Shown here in pieces: positions 23,684 through 32,428 of a DNA stretch of 46,062 bases. The DNA is from Collinsella sp. (GTDB taxonomy: Bacteria > Actinomycetota > Coriobacteriia > Coriobacteriales > Coriobacteriaceae), in the NCBI GenBank assembly GCA_018382125.1, contig JAGZQO010000014.1, forward strand, positions 1 to 46,062. The letters are read 5' to 3'. The notes beneath the pieces were generated by a model. That model saw only the letters and a program-made list of their open reading frames with translations. It was not told the origin of the DNA and made no database searches. The position numbers were made by a program, and so were the translations under genes. Each line of letters opens with the position of its first letter. Positions within the stretch are counted from its first letter, which is position 1.

Positions 23684-25699
23684 CTACATCACCTCCGCGT
23701 GAGGGGTCAAACCATTTGCCTTGAGCACCTCGTCGGGGAGCTCGGAATAGAAGTGCTCGGTGCCGGGCACGCGCTTGAAGACCGGACGGGTGTCCAGGCC
23801 AATACGCGGATGGCTCGAGCGGGGCGCGAAGCGATCGCCCTTGGGGAAATCGCGCGGGCTCGGAACGGCGCCGGGCACCTGGTGCAGGCGACCCGAACCG
23901 CTCTCGATGGACAGAACGGAACCCAGAAGACCGCGGGTGTACTCGTGGATCGGGTTGGTGAGCAGCTCCTTGGTGGGTGCCTGCTCGATAACCTGGCCAG
24001 CGTACATAACCGTGATGTTATGGGCAACCTCGGCGACCAGAGCCAGGTCATGCGAAACAAAGATCATGGCAAAGCCGAGCTTGGCCTGAAGATCGTTGAG
24101 CAGCTTGATGACCTGCTTCTGGACGGTAACGTCCAGAGCGGTCGTGGGCTCGTCGCAGATGACCAGCTTGGGGTCGCGGGTAAGGGCCATAGCGATCAGG
24201 ACACGCTGACGCTGGCCGCCGGAAAGCTCGTGCGGATAGCTCTCGAGCGTGCGCTTGGGATCGAGGCCGACGAGCTCCAGGAGCTCCTCGGCGCTGCGGG
24301 TTCCGCCGCGCTTGGTGAGCTGCTTCATCTGGGCAGAGATGAGCATGGAGGGATTAAGCGAGGACAGGGCGTCCTGATAGACCATAGCGATATCGGTACC
24401 GCGCAGGCCGAACCACTCCTTCTTGCTCATCTTGAGCAGGTCACGACCCTCCCAGAGAACCTCGCCGGAAAGATGCTCGTCATCGTCGGTCAGGCCCATG
24501 ATGGCCAGCGTGGTGATGGACTTACCGCAACCGGACTCGCCCACCAGGCCCATGGTCTGACCAGGACGAACGTCAAAGTTGACATGGTCGACGACGTTGA
24601 TATCACCGTGATGCTCAAACTGGATGCAGAAGTCACGGACCGAGAGAATCGGTTCGACAGACTCGTCGGGCACATGGCGATCGTCACGCTTGAGCTCGAC
24701 ATCGCGCAGGGCGCCAAGGCGAGCGGAGAGGGACTGGGCCTGCTCCTTGTAGGCGCGAACGGGGTCGGAGACCAGCAGGTCGGCCTCGCGACGCTTGGAG
24801 GAATCGGTCGGATCCAGGGCGGCGGAGGGAGCAGCGGCCATGGCGTCGGTAATGCCCTCGGAGAGGATGTTGAGCGCCAGGCAGGTGATCATGATGGCCA
24901 GACCCGGGAACAGCGCCTGCCACCAACGGCCGGCAAGCACGCCGCCGCGGGCGTCGGCGAGGATGTTGCCCCAGGTAGCGGTGGGCTCCTGGATACCAGC
25001 GCCGATGAAGGTCAGCGAGGCCTCGAAGATGATGGCGTCGGCAACCAGGGTAACGGTGAAGACCATGATCGGGGCGATGCAGTTACGCAGAACATGCTTG
25101 ATCAAAATCCACGGAGCCTTGGCGCCGGAAACGATGACCGCGCGGACATAGTCCTCGCCGTACTCGGACACGATGTTGGCGCGCACGATACGGGCAATCT
25201 GCGGAGTGTACATAAAGCCGATGGCGAAGATGATCGACGGCACGGAGTTGCCCAGGATGGAGACGAAGACGGCCGCGAGGGCGATGCCCGGGATGGACAT
25301 GATGATGTCCAGGATACGCATGATCGTCTCGGAGACGGCCTTGCGCGAAACCGCTGCAAGGGCGCCCACGACCGAGCCGCAGACCAGAGCCATGGCAGTG
25401 GCGCCAAAGCCGATGATCAGCGAGTAACGACCACCGTAGAGCATACGCGACAGAATGTCGCGACCCTTATCGTCGGTACCGAAGATAAATCCGTTGCCGG
25501 GAGCCTGGCGAGCCGTAAAGATCTCGACCGGGCTATAGGGGGCAAGAAGGGGCGCCAGAATCGCAGTCAGGGCGACCAGCACCAGCACGACGGCGGCAAT
25601 CTTAGAAGACAGCGTCATCTTCTTCCAGCCACCGAGCTTGAGCCCCTTTGAGGCAGCCTTCTCGAGCTGCTCGGTTTGCTTCTCTCGAATCTTTACCAT
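23684..25699 (-). CDS. satC: Permease-ATPase fusion of a SatC-type sialic acid ABC importer
   Basis: 671 aa in one frame. Residues about 30-290 are a DppC-type permease (FGTDDKGRD near 73, EAA loop SGAKAPWILIKHVLRN near 191). A polar linker of about 55 residues leads to a DppD-type ATPase (Walker A GESGCGKS 387-394, LSGGQRQRV, LVICDEP). The C-terminal segment that carries four cysteines in OppD is present (FPKGDRFAPRSSHPRI, about 618-633), but every cysteine is gone. Such fusions are known in SatC and SiaG proteins. It starts 3 nt after satB, and satD follows with no gap. Confidence 0.88.
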   Translation of the reverse strand: MVKIREKQTEQLEKAASKGLKLGGWKKMTLSSKIAAVVLVLVALTAILAPLLAPYSPVEIFTARQAPGNGFIFGTDDKGRDILSRMLYGGRYSLIIGFGATAMALVCGSVVGALAAVSRKAVSETIMRILDIIMSIPGIALAAVFVSILGNSVPSIIFAIGFMYTPQIARIVRANIVSEYGEDYVRAVIVSGAKAPWILIKHVLRNCIAPIMVFTVTLVADAIIFEASLTFIGAGIQEPTATWGNILADARGGVLAGRWWQALFPGLAIMITCLALNILSEGITDAMAAAPSAALDPTDSSKRREADLLVSDPVRAYKEQAQSLSARLGALRDVELKRDDRHVPDESVEPILSVRDFCIQFEHHGDINVVDHVNFDVRPGQTMGLVGESGCGKSITTLAIMGLTDDDEHLSGEVLWEGRDLLKMSKKEWFGLRGTDIAMVYQDALSSLNPSMLISAQMKQLTKRGGTRSAEELLELVGLDPKRTLESYPHELSGGQRQRVLIAMALTRDPKLVICDEPTTALDVTVQKQVIKLLNDLQAKLGFAMIFVSHDLALVAEVAHNITVMYAGQVIEQAPTKELLTNPIHEYTRGLLGSVLSIESGSGRLHQVPGAVPSPRDFPKGDRFAPRSSHPRIGLDTRPVFKRVPGTEHFYSELPDEVLKANGLTPHAEVM

Positions 25700-25702
25700 A
25701 AT

Positions 25703-26659
25703 CTACACCGTCCTGATGCGCGGGTTGATGAGCAGGTAGAGCATGTCAACCACGATGTTGATGATGATGAAGGCAAGAGCAACGACGATGACGACGCCCT
25801 GAACCAGGTTCGCCTCGTTGCCCTGAACGCCCTGCAGAATCGCGGTGCCCATGCCGGGGAGGTTGAAGATAACCTCGATGACGACGGCGCCGCCCATGAG
25901 GTAACCGATCTTAAGACCGAGGGTGGTGACCGGGGTGATCAGCGCATTGCGAAGAACGTTGATGCCGACGACGACCTTCTCGGGAACGCCGGCGCCGCGA
26001 GCCATACGGACATAATCCTTGTCGAGCTCCTCGACCATGGCGGTACGCACGATACGAGTCATCTGGCCCGTCAGCGGAAATGCCAAGGCGATAGCGGGCA
26101 TGATCATACGTCCCAGATAGCCAACCGGATTCGTGGTGAAGTGAGGCAGAGCACCCGATGCCGGGAGCACCTTAAGGTAGGAAGAGAACAGCAGGATCAA
26201 CAGAACGGCAAGCCAGAACGACGGGGTTGCCAAGCCGGCGATGGAAAAGACGCGGATCACTTGGTCCGGCCATTTGTCGCGATACAGTGCCGCGATGACG
26301 CCGAGCAAAAACGAAACGACCGCACCGATGGCAAGACCGATAAAGGTCAGCTGCATCGTGACGGGCAGGGCCGTGGAGATGCGCTTGGCAACGGAGTTGC
26401 GAGCAGCACCATAGGTGCCCATGTCGCCATGAATCAAATCGCCCATATAGCGCACGTAGCGCACGGGCCAGGGGTCGTCCAGACCATACTTCTCATGGTA
26501 CTCGGCAACCGCCTCGGGCGAGGCACCATCACCCAACGCCGTGTAGGCGGGGTCGGTCTTGGAGAACGACATAAGGAAGAACACCAGGACGGTGACGCCC
26601 AATGCCATGATCGGCAGCGCCACAAGACGCCTTCCAATCAAACGTAGCAAGTTGTTCAC
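25703..26659 (-). CDS. satB: ABC transporter permease, SatB-type
   Basis: A 318-aa OppB/DppB-like permease starting MNNLLRLIGRRLVALP, with six predicted spans and an EAA loop near RGAGVPEKVVVGINVLRN. The GTG start at 26659 is chosen because GGGGAG lies 5 nt upstream; the open frame continues to 26692 without a better site. It forms the pore with the permease half of satC. It is separated from satA by about 155 nt with stem-loops, the same arrangement as oppA/oppB. Confidence 0.86.
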   Translation of the reverse strand: MNNLLRLIGRRLVALPIMALGVTVLVFFLMSFSKTDPAYTALGDGASPEAVAEYHEKYGLDDPWPVRYVRYMGDLIHGDMGTYGAARNSVAKRISTALPVTMQLTFIGLAIGAVVSFLLGVIAALYRDKWPDQVIRVFSIAGLATPSFWLAVLLILLFSSYLKVLPASGALPHFTTNPVGYLGRMIMPAIALAFPLTGQMTRIVRTAMVEELDKDYVRMARGAGVPEKVVVGINVLRNALITPVTTLGLKIGYLMGGAVVIEVIFNLPGMGTAILQGVQGNEANLVQGVVIVVALAFIIINIVVDMLYLLINPRIRTV

Positions 26660-26699
26660 GTTCTCTCCCCTTTCTTTTGTCGGTAGGACCAACTGGTAT

Positions 26700-26754
26700 A
26701 TGAGTACGGATACTCATTACAAGACCCGAGCGACATCGTTGCCGCCCGGGTCTT
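26700..26754 (-). terminator. Two stem-loops between satA and satB
   Basis: ATGAGTA/TACTCAT with loop CGGA (26700-26717) is followed by AAGACCCG/CGGGTCTT (26721-26754) with a longer loop. On the minus strand the U-run is poor, so read-through into satB is expected. It probably raises the binding-protein to permease ratio. Confidence 0.55.
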
Positions 26755-26816
26755 TGTTTCAACTATGAGGATACGGTCCCAACGACCGACATCCTGCATA
26801 CAGACTCAAGCGAGTC

Positions 26817-28430
26817 TTACGCCTTGACGGTCGCAACGCCCCTGAAGGACATGCTCGTCGTGCCGATGCCCTTGAAGCCATCGAGGGCCTCGCCGTTGGG
26901 CGCAGTGGACGGATCGTCCCAGGAAGCGGAGACGGTCTTGACGTGGACAACGGGGTACAGAACGGCGTTGTCGGCAATGATGTCGAAGCACTCGTTCCAC
27001 TTCTTCTGCTGCTCGTCGCCCTCGGCGGCAAGAGCCTCGTCCATGAGACTGTGGAGCTTCTGCCACTCAGCGGACTCCTTCCACGGGCAACGGGTCTGCA
27101 TCCAGACGTTGTCGCCGTACCACCAGTTGAGCAGCAGGTCGGGGTCGGCGCCGAAGCAGGAAGGATCGCCAGGGGCAAGGAGGATATCGTAGGCCTCGCC
27201 GCCGTCGATGGCAGCGTAGGTGGCCGGCGAGGTATCGGTCTGGATGGTCACATCGAAGCCGAGGGCGTCGAGGTCGTTCTTGACCTGGGCGGCCATGCCC
27301 TTAATCTGCTCGTTGTCGGTGGTGCGCAGGGTGATGGCACCCGGGGTGATGCCAGACTCCTCGATGAGCTTCTTAGCCTTCTTGGCGTCGGTCTTGTACA
27401 CCGTGGAAGCCTCATGATAGTTGGTGAAGCTCTTGGGCAGGTAGCAGCTGGCAGCAGTGGCAAGGCCGGCGAAGGTGTTGCTGACCATCTTCTCGGTGTC
27501 GAGCGCATACATGACAGCCTGACGGACCTTGACGTTGTTCCAAGGCTCCTTGGCGACGTTGAACATGATGAAGCGGGTGCCGAAACCCTGAACGTTATCG
27601 ATCTTGCAGCCGGCGCTCTCGAGCTGGTCGACGGCGTCAGCGGTAACGAGCTCCATAACGAGCGTGGAGCCCTCCTGCTGAGCGGTAACGCGAGCGGTGG
27701 GGTCGGTCAGGATGCTGTATTGGATCTTCTTATCCTCGGCAGCATACTCACCGTTGTACTCGGGGTTGGGAACCAGGGTGATCTCGGTATCGGAGATAGA
27801 GTCGTACATCCAGGGGCCGGAGCCGATCGGCTGCTTGGCGCGATCCTCCTCGGTCTGGGTGGCCGGGGTAACGCGGACGATGGCCAGACGATCCTTGAGC
27901 AGGGAGAAGTTGGGGGCCTTGGTCTTGACCGTCACGGTGCTGGCGTCCTTGGCCTCGATGGACTCGAAGGGCTGGAAGAACGGAGCATAGGTAGCGGAAG
28001 CGGCGCAAGCGGTGTAGGAGGCAACGACATCGTCAGCGGTGACCTCGGTGCCATCGGAGAACTTGGCGCCCTTGCGGATGGTGACCTCGAAAGTGGTGTC
28101 GTCCACAGACTTGGGATCGTCGGTGGCGAGCTCGTTGAAGGTGCTGTAGTCGTGGTAATCGATGCCGTAGAGGCCCTCGACGACGTGCCAGTTAGCACCC
28201 AGGCCCACAGCGGAGCCGGTGCTGGCGGGATCGAAGCTGGACGGAGCGTAAGCGGAACCAGCGGTGATCACGCCGCCGCCACGGTTGGCGGAATCGGTGG
28301 AACCGGAAGCGGAACCCTCGTCGCTAGAGCTGCCACCGCAGCCAGTGAGACCAAGGCCGGCGACAGCAGCGACGCTGCCGGTGAGGCCGAGGAACGAACG
28401 CCTGGACATACCCTTGTTGATGATGGCCAT
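26817..28430 (-). CDS. satA: Solute-binding lipoprotein, SatA-type (family 5)
   Basis: A 537-aa lipoprotein with a strong twin-arginine motif SRRSFLGL (9-16), hydrophobic segment and lipobox LTGC (Cys31), then a Gly/Ser/Asp linker. The rest is a peptide/nickel-type SBP (IRKGAKFSDGTEVTADDVV near 120). Tat export of a folded lipoprotein is suggested by the motif. It is the first gene of the sialic-acid operon; family 5 SBPs of the SatA kind bind Neu5Ac. AGGAGAAGAC before the ATG at 28430 sets the start. Confidence 0.84.
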   Translation of the reverse strand: MAIINKGMSRRSFLGLTGSVAAVAGLGLTGCGGSSSDEGSASGSTDSANRGGGVITAGSAYAPSSFDPASTGSAVGLGANWHVVEGLYGIDYHDYSTFNELATDDPKSVDDTTFEVTIRKGAKFSDGTEVTADDVVASYTACAASATYAPFFQPFESIEAKDASTVTVKTKAPNFSLLKDRLAIVRVTPATQTEEDRAKQPIGSGPWMYDSISDTEITLVPNPEYNGEYAAEDKKIQYSILTDPTARVTAQQEGSTLVMELVTADAVDQLESAGCKIDNVQGFGTRFIMFNVAKEPWNNVKVRQAVMYALDTEKMVSNTFAGLATAASCYLPKSFTNYHEASTVYKTDAKKAKKLIEESGITPGAITLRTTDNEQIKGMAAQVKNDLDALGFDVTIQTDTSPATYAAIDGGEAYDILLAPGDPSCFGADPDLLLNWWYGDNVWMQTRCPWKESAEWQKLHSLMDEALAAEGDEQQKKWNECFDIIADNAVLYPVVHVKTVSASWDDPSTAPNGEALDGFKGIGTTSMSFRGVATVKA

Positions 28431-28499
28431 GTCTTCTCCTATCAATAGAGAATCTTACTCGGGAGCACCTAGACTTGCCCCCGCGCAACTTGCGGACGA

Positions 28500-28527
28500 T
28501 ATATACCTTACCTACCGACGAACCCAA
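28500..28527 (-). promoter_or_regulatory. Possible second promoter for satA
   Basis: On the minus strand: -35 TTGGGT (28522-28527), 16-bp spacer, -10 TATATA (28500-28505). This would give a leader of about 65 nt. It is a weaker match than the promoter that overlaps the palindrome at 28567-28589. Confidence 0.35.
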
Positions 28528-28566
28528 CTGAGGTGCCGCGCTCGGCGACCGATACATACATACGCT

Positions 28567-28605
28567 TGAACGGTATTTACTACCGTTCACCGAATTCATT
28601 GACAA
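28567..28605 (-). promoter_or_regulatory. satA operon promoter with 9-bp-arm palindromic operator
   Basis: A perfect inverted repeat with arms TGAACGGTA and TACCGTTCA separated by TTTAC (28567-28589) covers the presumed -10 (TAGTAA, 28577-28582) of a minus promoter. Its -35 is TTGTCA (28600-28605), at 17-bp spacing. The location is what a repressor of the sialic-acid operon would need. The regulator gene is not in the window. Confidence 0.55.
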
Positions 28606-28627
28606 ATGATTCGCCAGACAGTATGTA
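28599..28627 (+). promoter_or_regulatory. Plus-strand consensus-like promoter without an obvious gene
   Basis: TTGACA (28599-28604), a 17-bp spacer and TATGTA (28622-28627) read toward uvrC in the antisense sense. No credible plus-strand gene follows. From 28628 to 28795 I see only A/T-rich spacer with AAACGTTTT (28693-28701). Confidence 0.35.
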
Positions 28628-28795
28628 TCGACGAGGTGAGATATCAGTCTTCGTCAACCCGCAGGATAGCAGGGTTGTTCACCATGACTAGTCAAACGTT
28701 TTAGCGTTAATAAAACCCGAAACCAGCATGCAATCATGGCGAAATAAATGGTTGAAAATCACGCAATCATGTATATCAGTAGTTTAGGCTCGTGT

Positions 28796-30742
28796 TTAGC
28801 TATCGGAATGGCCAGCCGCCGCCTCGGCGCGCTCGGCATTCCACGCAACGAGCGCCTCGTGGACCGCCTTGGCAACATCGGCAGGTATGCCGCGAACTTT
28901 CGCGATCTCTTGCTCGCTCGCCGCGCGCAAACGCTTCATCGAACCAAAATGGCGCATAAGGGCACGTTTTCTGGTGGGTCCCACGCCTGGAACGTCATCG
29001 AGTACCGAAACTGTCATGGCTTTATCGCGCAACTCACGATGGAATGTGATTGCAAAACGGTGCGATTCATCGCGCACCTGTTTAATTAGATAGAGCGAAG
29101 CAGACCCGGTCGGCAGCACGACGGGAGTCTCGTCCCAAGGCACAAAAACTTCCTCATCGGCCTTTGCCAAGCCACAAACTGGTATATCGAGCCCAAGAGC
29201 CTCAAGTTGCTTGATCGCAGCGGTCAATTGCGGCTTACCGCCATCGACAACGAGCAAATCGGGGCGCGAGCCAAAACGCTCGTCGGCCATGCGCTCGGGA
29301 GCATAGCGTCGTCCCAAAACCTCGGACATCGACACGAAGTCGTTTGCCTCGTCCAATTCGGCCTGAATTTTAAAACGACGGTACTGGCTCTTGTCGGCGC
29401 GCCCGTTGGTAAACACCACCATCGAGGCGACCGTAAAGGTGCCATGCAGTGTAGAGATATCGAAGCACTCGATACGCAACGGCGGCGATGGCAGCGCCAA
29501 CGCACTTTCGAGCTCCAGGAGCGCTTGATTGGTGCGGTCGTCAGCGTACCCCGTTCGCATCATGTAGCGCATGAGGGCATGGCGCGCATTTTTGGATGCC
29601 ATATCGAGCAGACGGTGCTTTTCGCCACGCTGCGGCCTATGGAGATGGCAGGAACGCTCACGCTTGCCCGCAAGCCACTCCCCCAGCGCCTCCGCATCCT
29701 CAAGCTCGACGGAAAGGTTGACCTCAGCTGGAATATCAGCCGTCTCGTCGTAATAGCGCTTAAGAAAGCCCGACTGGAGCTCTTCCTCGTCAACATCAAG
29801 ACCCTTGTCGAGAATGAACTCGCAGGTGCGAACTGTTCGGCCCTCGCGAACGACGAAGACGCAAGCGGCGGAGATGGTCTCCTCGCGATAGAACCCGATG
29901 ACATCGATATCGACACTGGAGGGAAAAACGACTTGCTGACGATCATCCAGACCCCTGATGACCTCCAAACGACGTTTGACGCGTGCCGCGCGCTCAAAGT
30001 CGAGCGCCTCGGCGGCATCCGTCATCTCGGAGGTCAGCTCATCGACGACATCCTTGCGATGGCCCGACAAAAAGCGCTCGACACGCTTGACGTTCTTGGC
30101 ATAGTCTGCCGGGGAAATCGCGCCGACACACGCACCCGGGCCGCGCCCGACATGGTAGTCAAAGCAGGGACGCCCGTTTTGTGCGCAAATCATATTGACG
30201 ATGTCTTCCTCGCCCTTGTGGGACTCGATGGTACGGCGACAACGACGCCACTCCGCACAGGATGCAGAGCAGATGGGGATAACCTTGCGCAGCGTATCTA
30301 TCGTCTCACGTGCCGCACGGCTATCGGTATAGGGTCCAAAATAGCGCGTTCCCGGCTTATGACGCTCACGCGTGTATTTGATCGCGGGATACAGGTCGCC
30401 CTTTGTAATGGCGATAAAGGGGTAGCTCTTGTCATCCTTGAGGTCGACGTTAAAGTACGGATGGTACTGGCTGATCAGGTTGCGCTCGAGTACAAGCGCC
30501 TCATGCTCGGTTTCGACAACGATGTAGTCAAAGCTCGCCACCAGCTGCATCATCAGCGGGATCTTTTGACGCTCATCCTGCAGTGTCACGTATTGACGCA
30601 TGCGGGCGCGCAGGTTTTTCGCCTTGCCCACGTAGATGACATCGCCCTTGGCATCCTTCCAAAGGTAGCATCCGGGCTGTGTGGGAACGCGCGAAACCTG
30701 CTCGGCAAGCGTTGGTATGTTGTCGTGACCGGCCACGCGCAC
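28796..30742 (-). CDS. uvrC: Excinuclease ABC subunit C
   Basis: A 648-aa nuclease that makes both incisions in nucleotide excision repair. The GIY-YIG domain is at about 18-100 (GCYLWKDAKGDVIYVGKAKN), a UVR motif that meets UvrB at about 205-240 (LTSEMTDAAEALDFERAARV), then the RNase-H-like second nuclease (LLVVDGGKPQL) and a C-terminal double helix-hairpin-helix (LDDVPGVGPTRKRALMRHFG). The start is uncertain between GTG codons at 30742 and 30736. It follows murJ directly. Confidence 0.95.
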   Translation of the reverse strand: MRVAGHDNIPTLAEQVSRVPTQPGCYLWKDAKGDVIYVGKAKNLRARMRQYVTLQDERQKIPLMMQLVASFDYIVVETEHEALVLERNLISQYHPYFNVDLKDDKSYPFIAITKGDLYPAIKYTRERHKPGTRYFGPYTDSRAARETIDTLRKVIPICSASCAEWRRCRRTIESHKGEEDIVNMICAQNGRPCFDYHVGRGPGACVGAISPADYAKNVKRVERFLSGHRKDVVDELTSEMTDAAEALDFERAARVKRRLEVIRGLDDRQQVVFPSSVDIDVIGFYREETISAACVFVVREGRTVRTCEFILDKGLDVDEEELQSGFLKRYYDETADIPAEVNLSVELEDAEALGEWLAGKRERSCHLHRPQRGEKHRLLDMASKNARHALMRYMMRTGYADDRTNQALLELESALALPSPPLRIECFDISTLHGTFTVASMVVFTNGRADKSQYRRFKIQAELDEANDFVSMSEVLGRRYAPERMADERFGSRPDLLVVDGGKPQLTAAIKQLEALGLDIPVCGLAKADEEVFVPWDETPVVLPTGSASLYLIKQVRDESHRFAITFHRELRDKAMTVSVLDDVPGVGPTRKRALMRHFGSMKRLRAASEQEIAKVRGIPADVAKAVHEALVAWNAERAEAAAGHSDS

Positions 30743-32425
30743 CTACTTGCGACGAAGCAGCGCCGAGACCTCGGGCATCTTAAGGACGACGGCAAGGCCA
30801 AAGGTAACAACAAGCGAGGCGACACCCGCAACGCAAACGTAGCCAAGAGTAATCAGAATCGAGCCGCCAATTGCCCCGACAAAGTGTTCAAGCGCCCACA
30901 TGACGCCGGCGCCTGCGGCAGCACCTAGGCCACCGAGCAAAAGGCCAAAGAAACCGCCATGTAGGATAGATTTGACCTGAAGGCCACGCAGGCGACGACG
31001 CAGCCACCACAGCGAACAGCCGACCAAGATCACGTAGTCGACGACATACGAAAGCGCGATTGCCGGCATACCGAAGCCCAGCACAACGCCAAACAGCAGA
31101 ACCGAGCCGGCCTGGCCGATGGCGGAATACAGGCAATAGCGGCTATAGGGCTTCATGTCGAGCAAGGCAGAGAAGCTCTTCTGCATCAACACGACCACGC
31201 CGTAGAGCGGCAGCGAGAGCGCCAGGTAGACAAGGTACTCGGACACCAGCGCCACGCCGGATTCATCGAACTTGCCAGCACAGTAGATCATATTGAGCGG
31301 ACGTGCGAAGACAATCAGGTACAGTACGAACGGAATCAGGAAGAACAGCATCTGGGCGACGCCACGCGAAATGCCCGTGCGAACGCTGTCGTAATCCTTC
31401 TCCTGTGCGTCATGAGAGAGCTCGGTATAGAGCGCCGTCGAAAGCGAGGCGGCAATCAGCGCGTAGGGCAGCGTGTACCACAGGCGCGCATAGGCGATGG
31501 CGGAAGGACCCGTCTCGGGCTGGACCACCAGCGCGGCAGCGTTGGTGATAGAAGTCGAGACAAACATGCACACCGTGGCGAGCAGCGTCGGGATACCGAG
31601 CGCAATCGTCTGGCGCAGCGCGGGGTCCTTAAAGTCGATATGGATATGGGGATGCACGCCGTGCTTGCCAAGCGCGGGAATCTGACATGCCATCTGAACA
31701 AAGACACCGAGGGTCGTACCGGCCGCAATCAAGATGATGCCGGCACGTTCACCAAACTGTGCGGACACGGGCGCAAAACCCATAAAGCTCGCAATGACGA
31801 TCACATTGTTGAGGACCGGGGCAAACGTCGACCAGAAGTAGTCGCGGTGTGCGTTGAGAACGCCCGAAAACACCGAGCCCAAACCATAAAACAGAATCTG
31901 GATGGCAAAGAAACGGAACATGAACGCAGCGGTATCCATGCTGCCGCCGTCACCCGAAAGGAACGATTGCGTCCAGATAAAGCCCGGGGCGAACACGGTC
32001 CCCAGCAACGAAATGCCACCCAGCACCAAAAGTAGAATGCCAAGCAGGTTGCCCACGTACTCGTTCGAGGCCTCGCGACCCTGCTCACGCCTCACGCCCA
32101 TGTACACGGGCAAAAACGCCGTCACGAGCATGCCGCCCATCACGAGTTCGTAGAGCATATTGGGCAGGTTGTTGGCGACCTGATAGGAGGACGAGAGTAG
32201 CGACATGCCGATAGCGGCCGCCATTGCCCACGTGCGGATAAAACCGGTAACGCGAGACACGATGGTCAGAATGGTCATAAGCCCAGCGGAACGACCAACC
32301 GTGGAGTAGTCCGACGAGCCCATGTCGTCAGTGTCATCTCGCGACGAAGAAACTTCGGATGAGGGTGTCTGAGGCGCAGATTCTTTTGCAAAATGAGCTC
32401 CGCGCTTCAATTCTTCCTGCGGCAT
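30743..32425 (-). CDS. murJ: Lipid II flippase MurJ (MviN)
   Basis: A 560-aa polytopic membrane protein of the MOP superfamily with an estimated 13-14 spans. It begins with a 45-residue polar, Ser/Asp-rich tail, then GRSAGLMTILTIVSRVTGFI, NNLPNMLYELVMGG and the F-x-P-V-x-V family region. It moves lipid II across the membrane for peptidoglycan synthesis. It starts 3 nt after the ybaK stop with GAGAGGA upstream, and uvrC follows with no spacer. Confidence 0.93.
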   Translation of the reverse strand: MPQEELKRGAHFAKESAPQTPSSEVSSSRDDTDDMGSSDYSTVGRSAGLMTILTIVSRVTGFIRTWAMAAAIGMSLLSSSYQVANNLPNMLYELVMGGMLVTAFLPVYMGVRREQGREASNEYVGNLLGILLLVLGGISLLGTVFAPGFIWTQSFLSGDGGSMDTAAFMFRFFAIQILFYGLGSVFSGVLNAHRDYFWSTFAPVLNNVIVIASFMGFAPVSAQFGERAGIILIAAGTTLGVFVQMACQIPALGKHGVHPHIHIDFKDPALRQTIALGIPTLLATVCMFVSTSITNAAALVVQPETGPSAIAYARLWYTLPYALIAASLSTALYTELSHDAQEKDYDSVRTGISRGVAQMLFFLIPFVLYLIVFARPLNMIYCAGKFDESGVALVSEYLVYLALSLPLYGVVVLMQKSFSALLDMKPYSRYCLYSAIGQAGSVLLFGVVLGFGMPAIALSYVVDYVILVGCSLWWLRRRLRGLQVKSILHGGFFGLLLGGLGAAAGAGVMWALEHFVGAIGGSILITLGYVCVAGVASLVVTFGLAVVLKMPEVSALLRRK

Positions 32426-32428
32426 CGC

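Noticed and set aside
22634..25651. A 1005-codon plus-strand open frame opposite the sat ATPase genes
   Set aside because: It is antisense to two clear ABC-transporter genes and its translation is low-complexity, rich in Gly, Asp, His and Arg. Long antisense frames are expected from the GC-rich codon bias.
23684..25699. Sequencing error or frameshift joining a permease and an ATPase gene
   Set aside because: The frame is continuous with an in-frame polar linker, both halves are complete, and SatC/SiaG-type fusions with this order are known.
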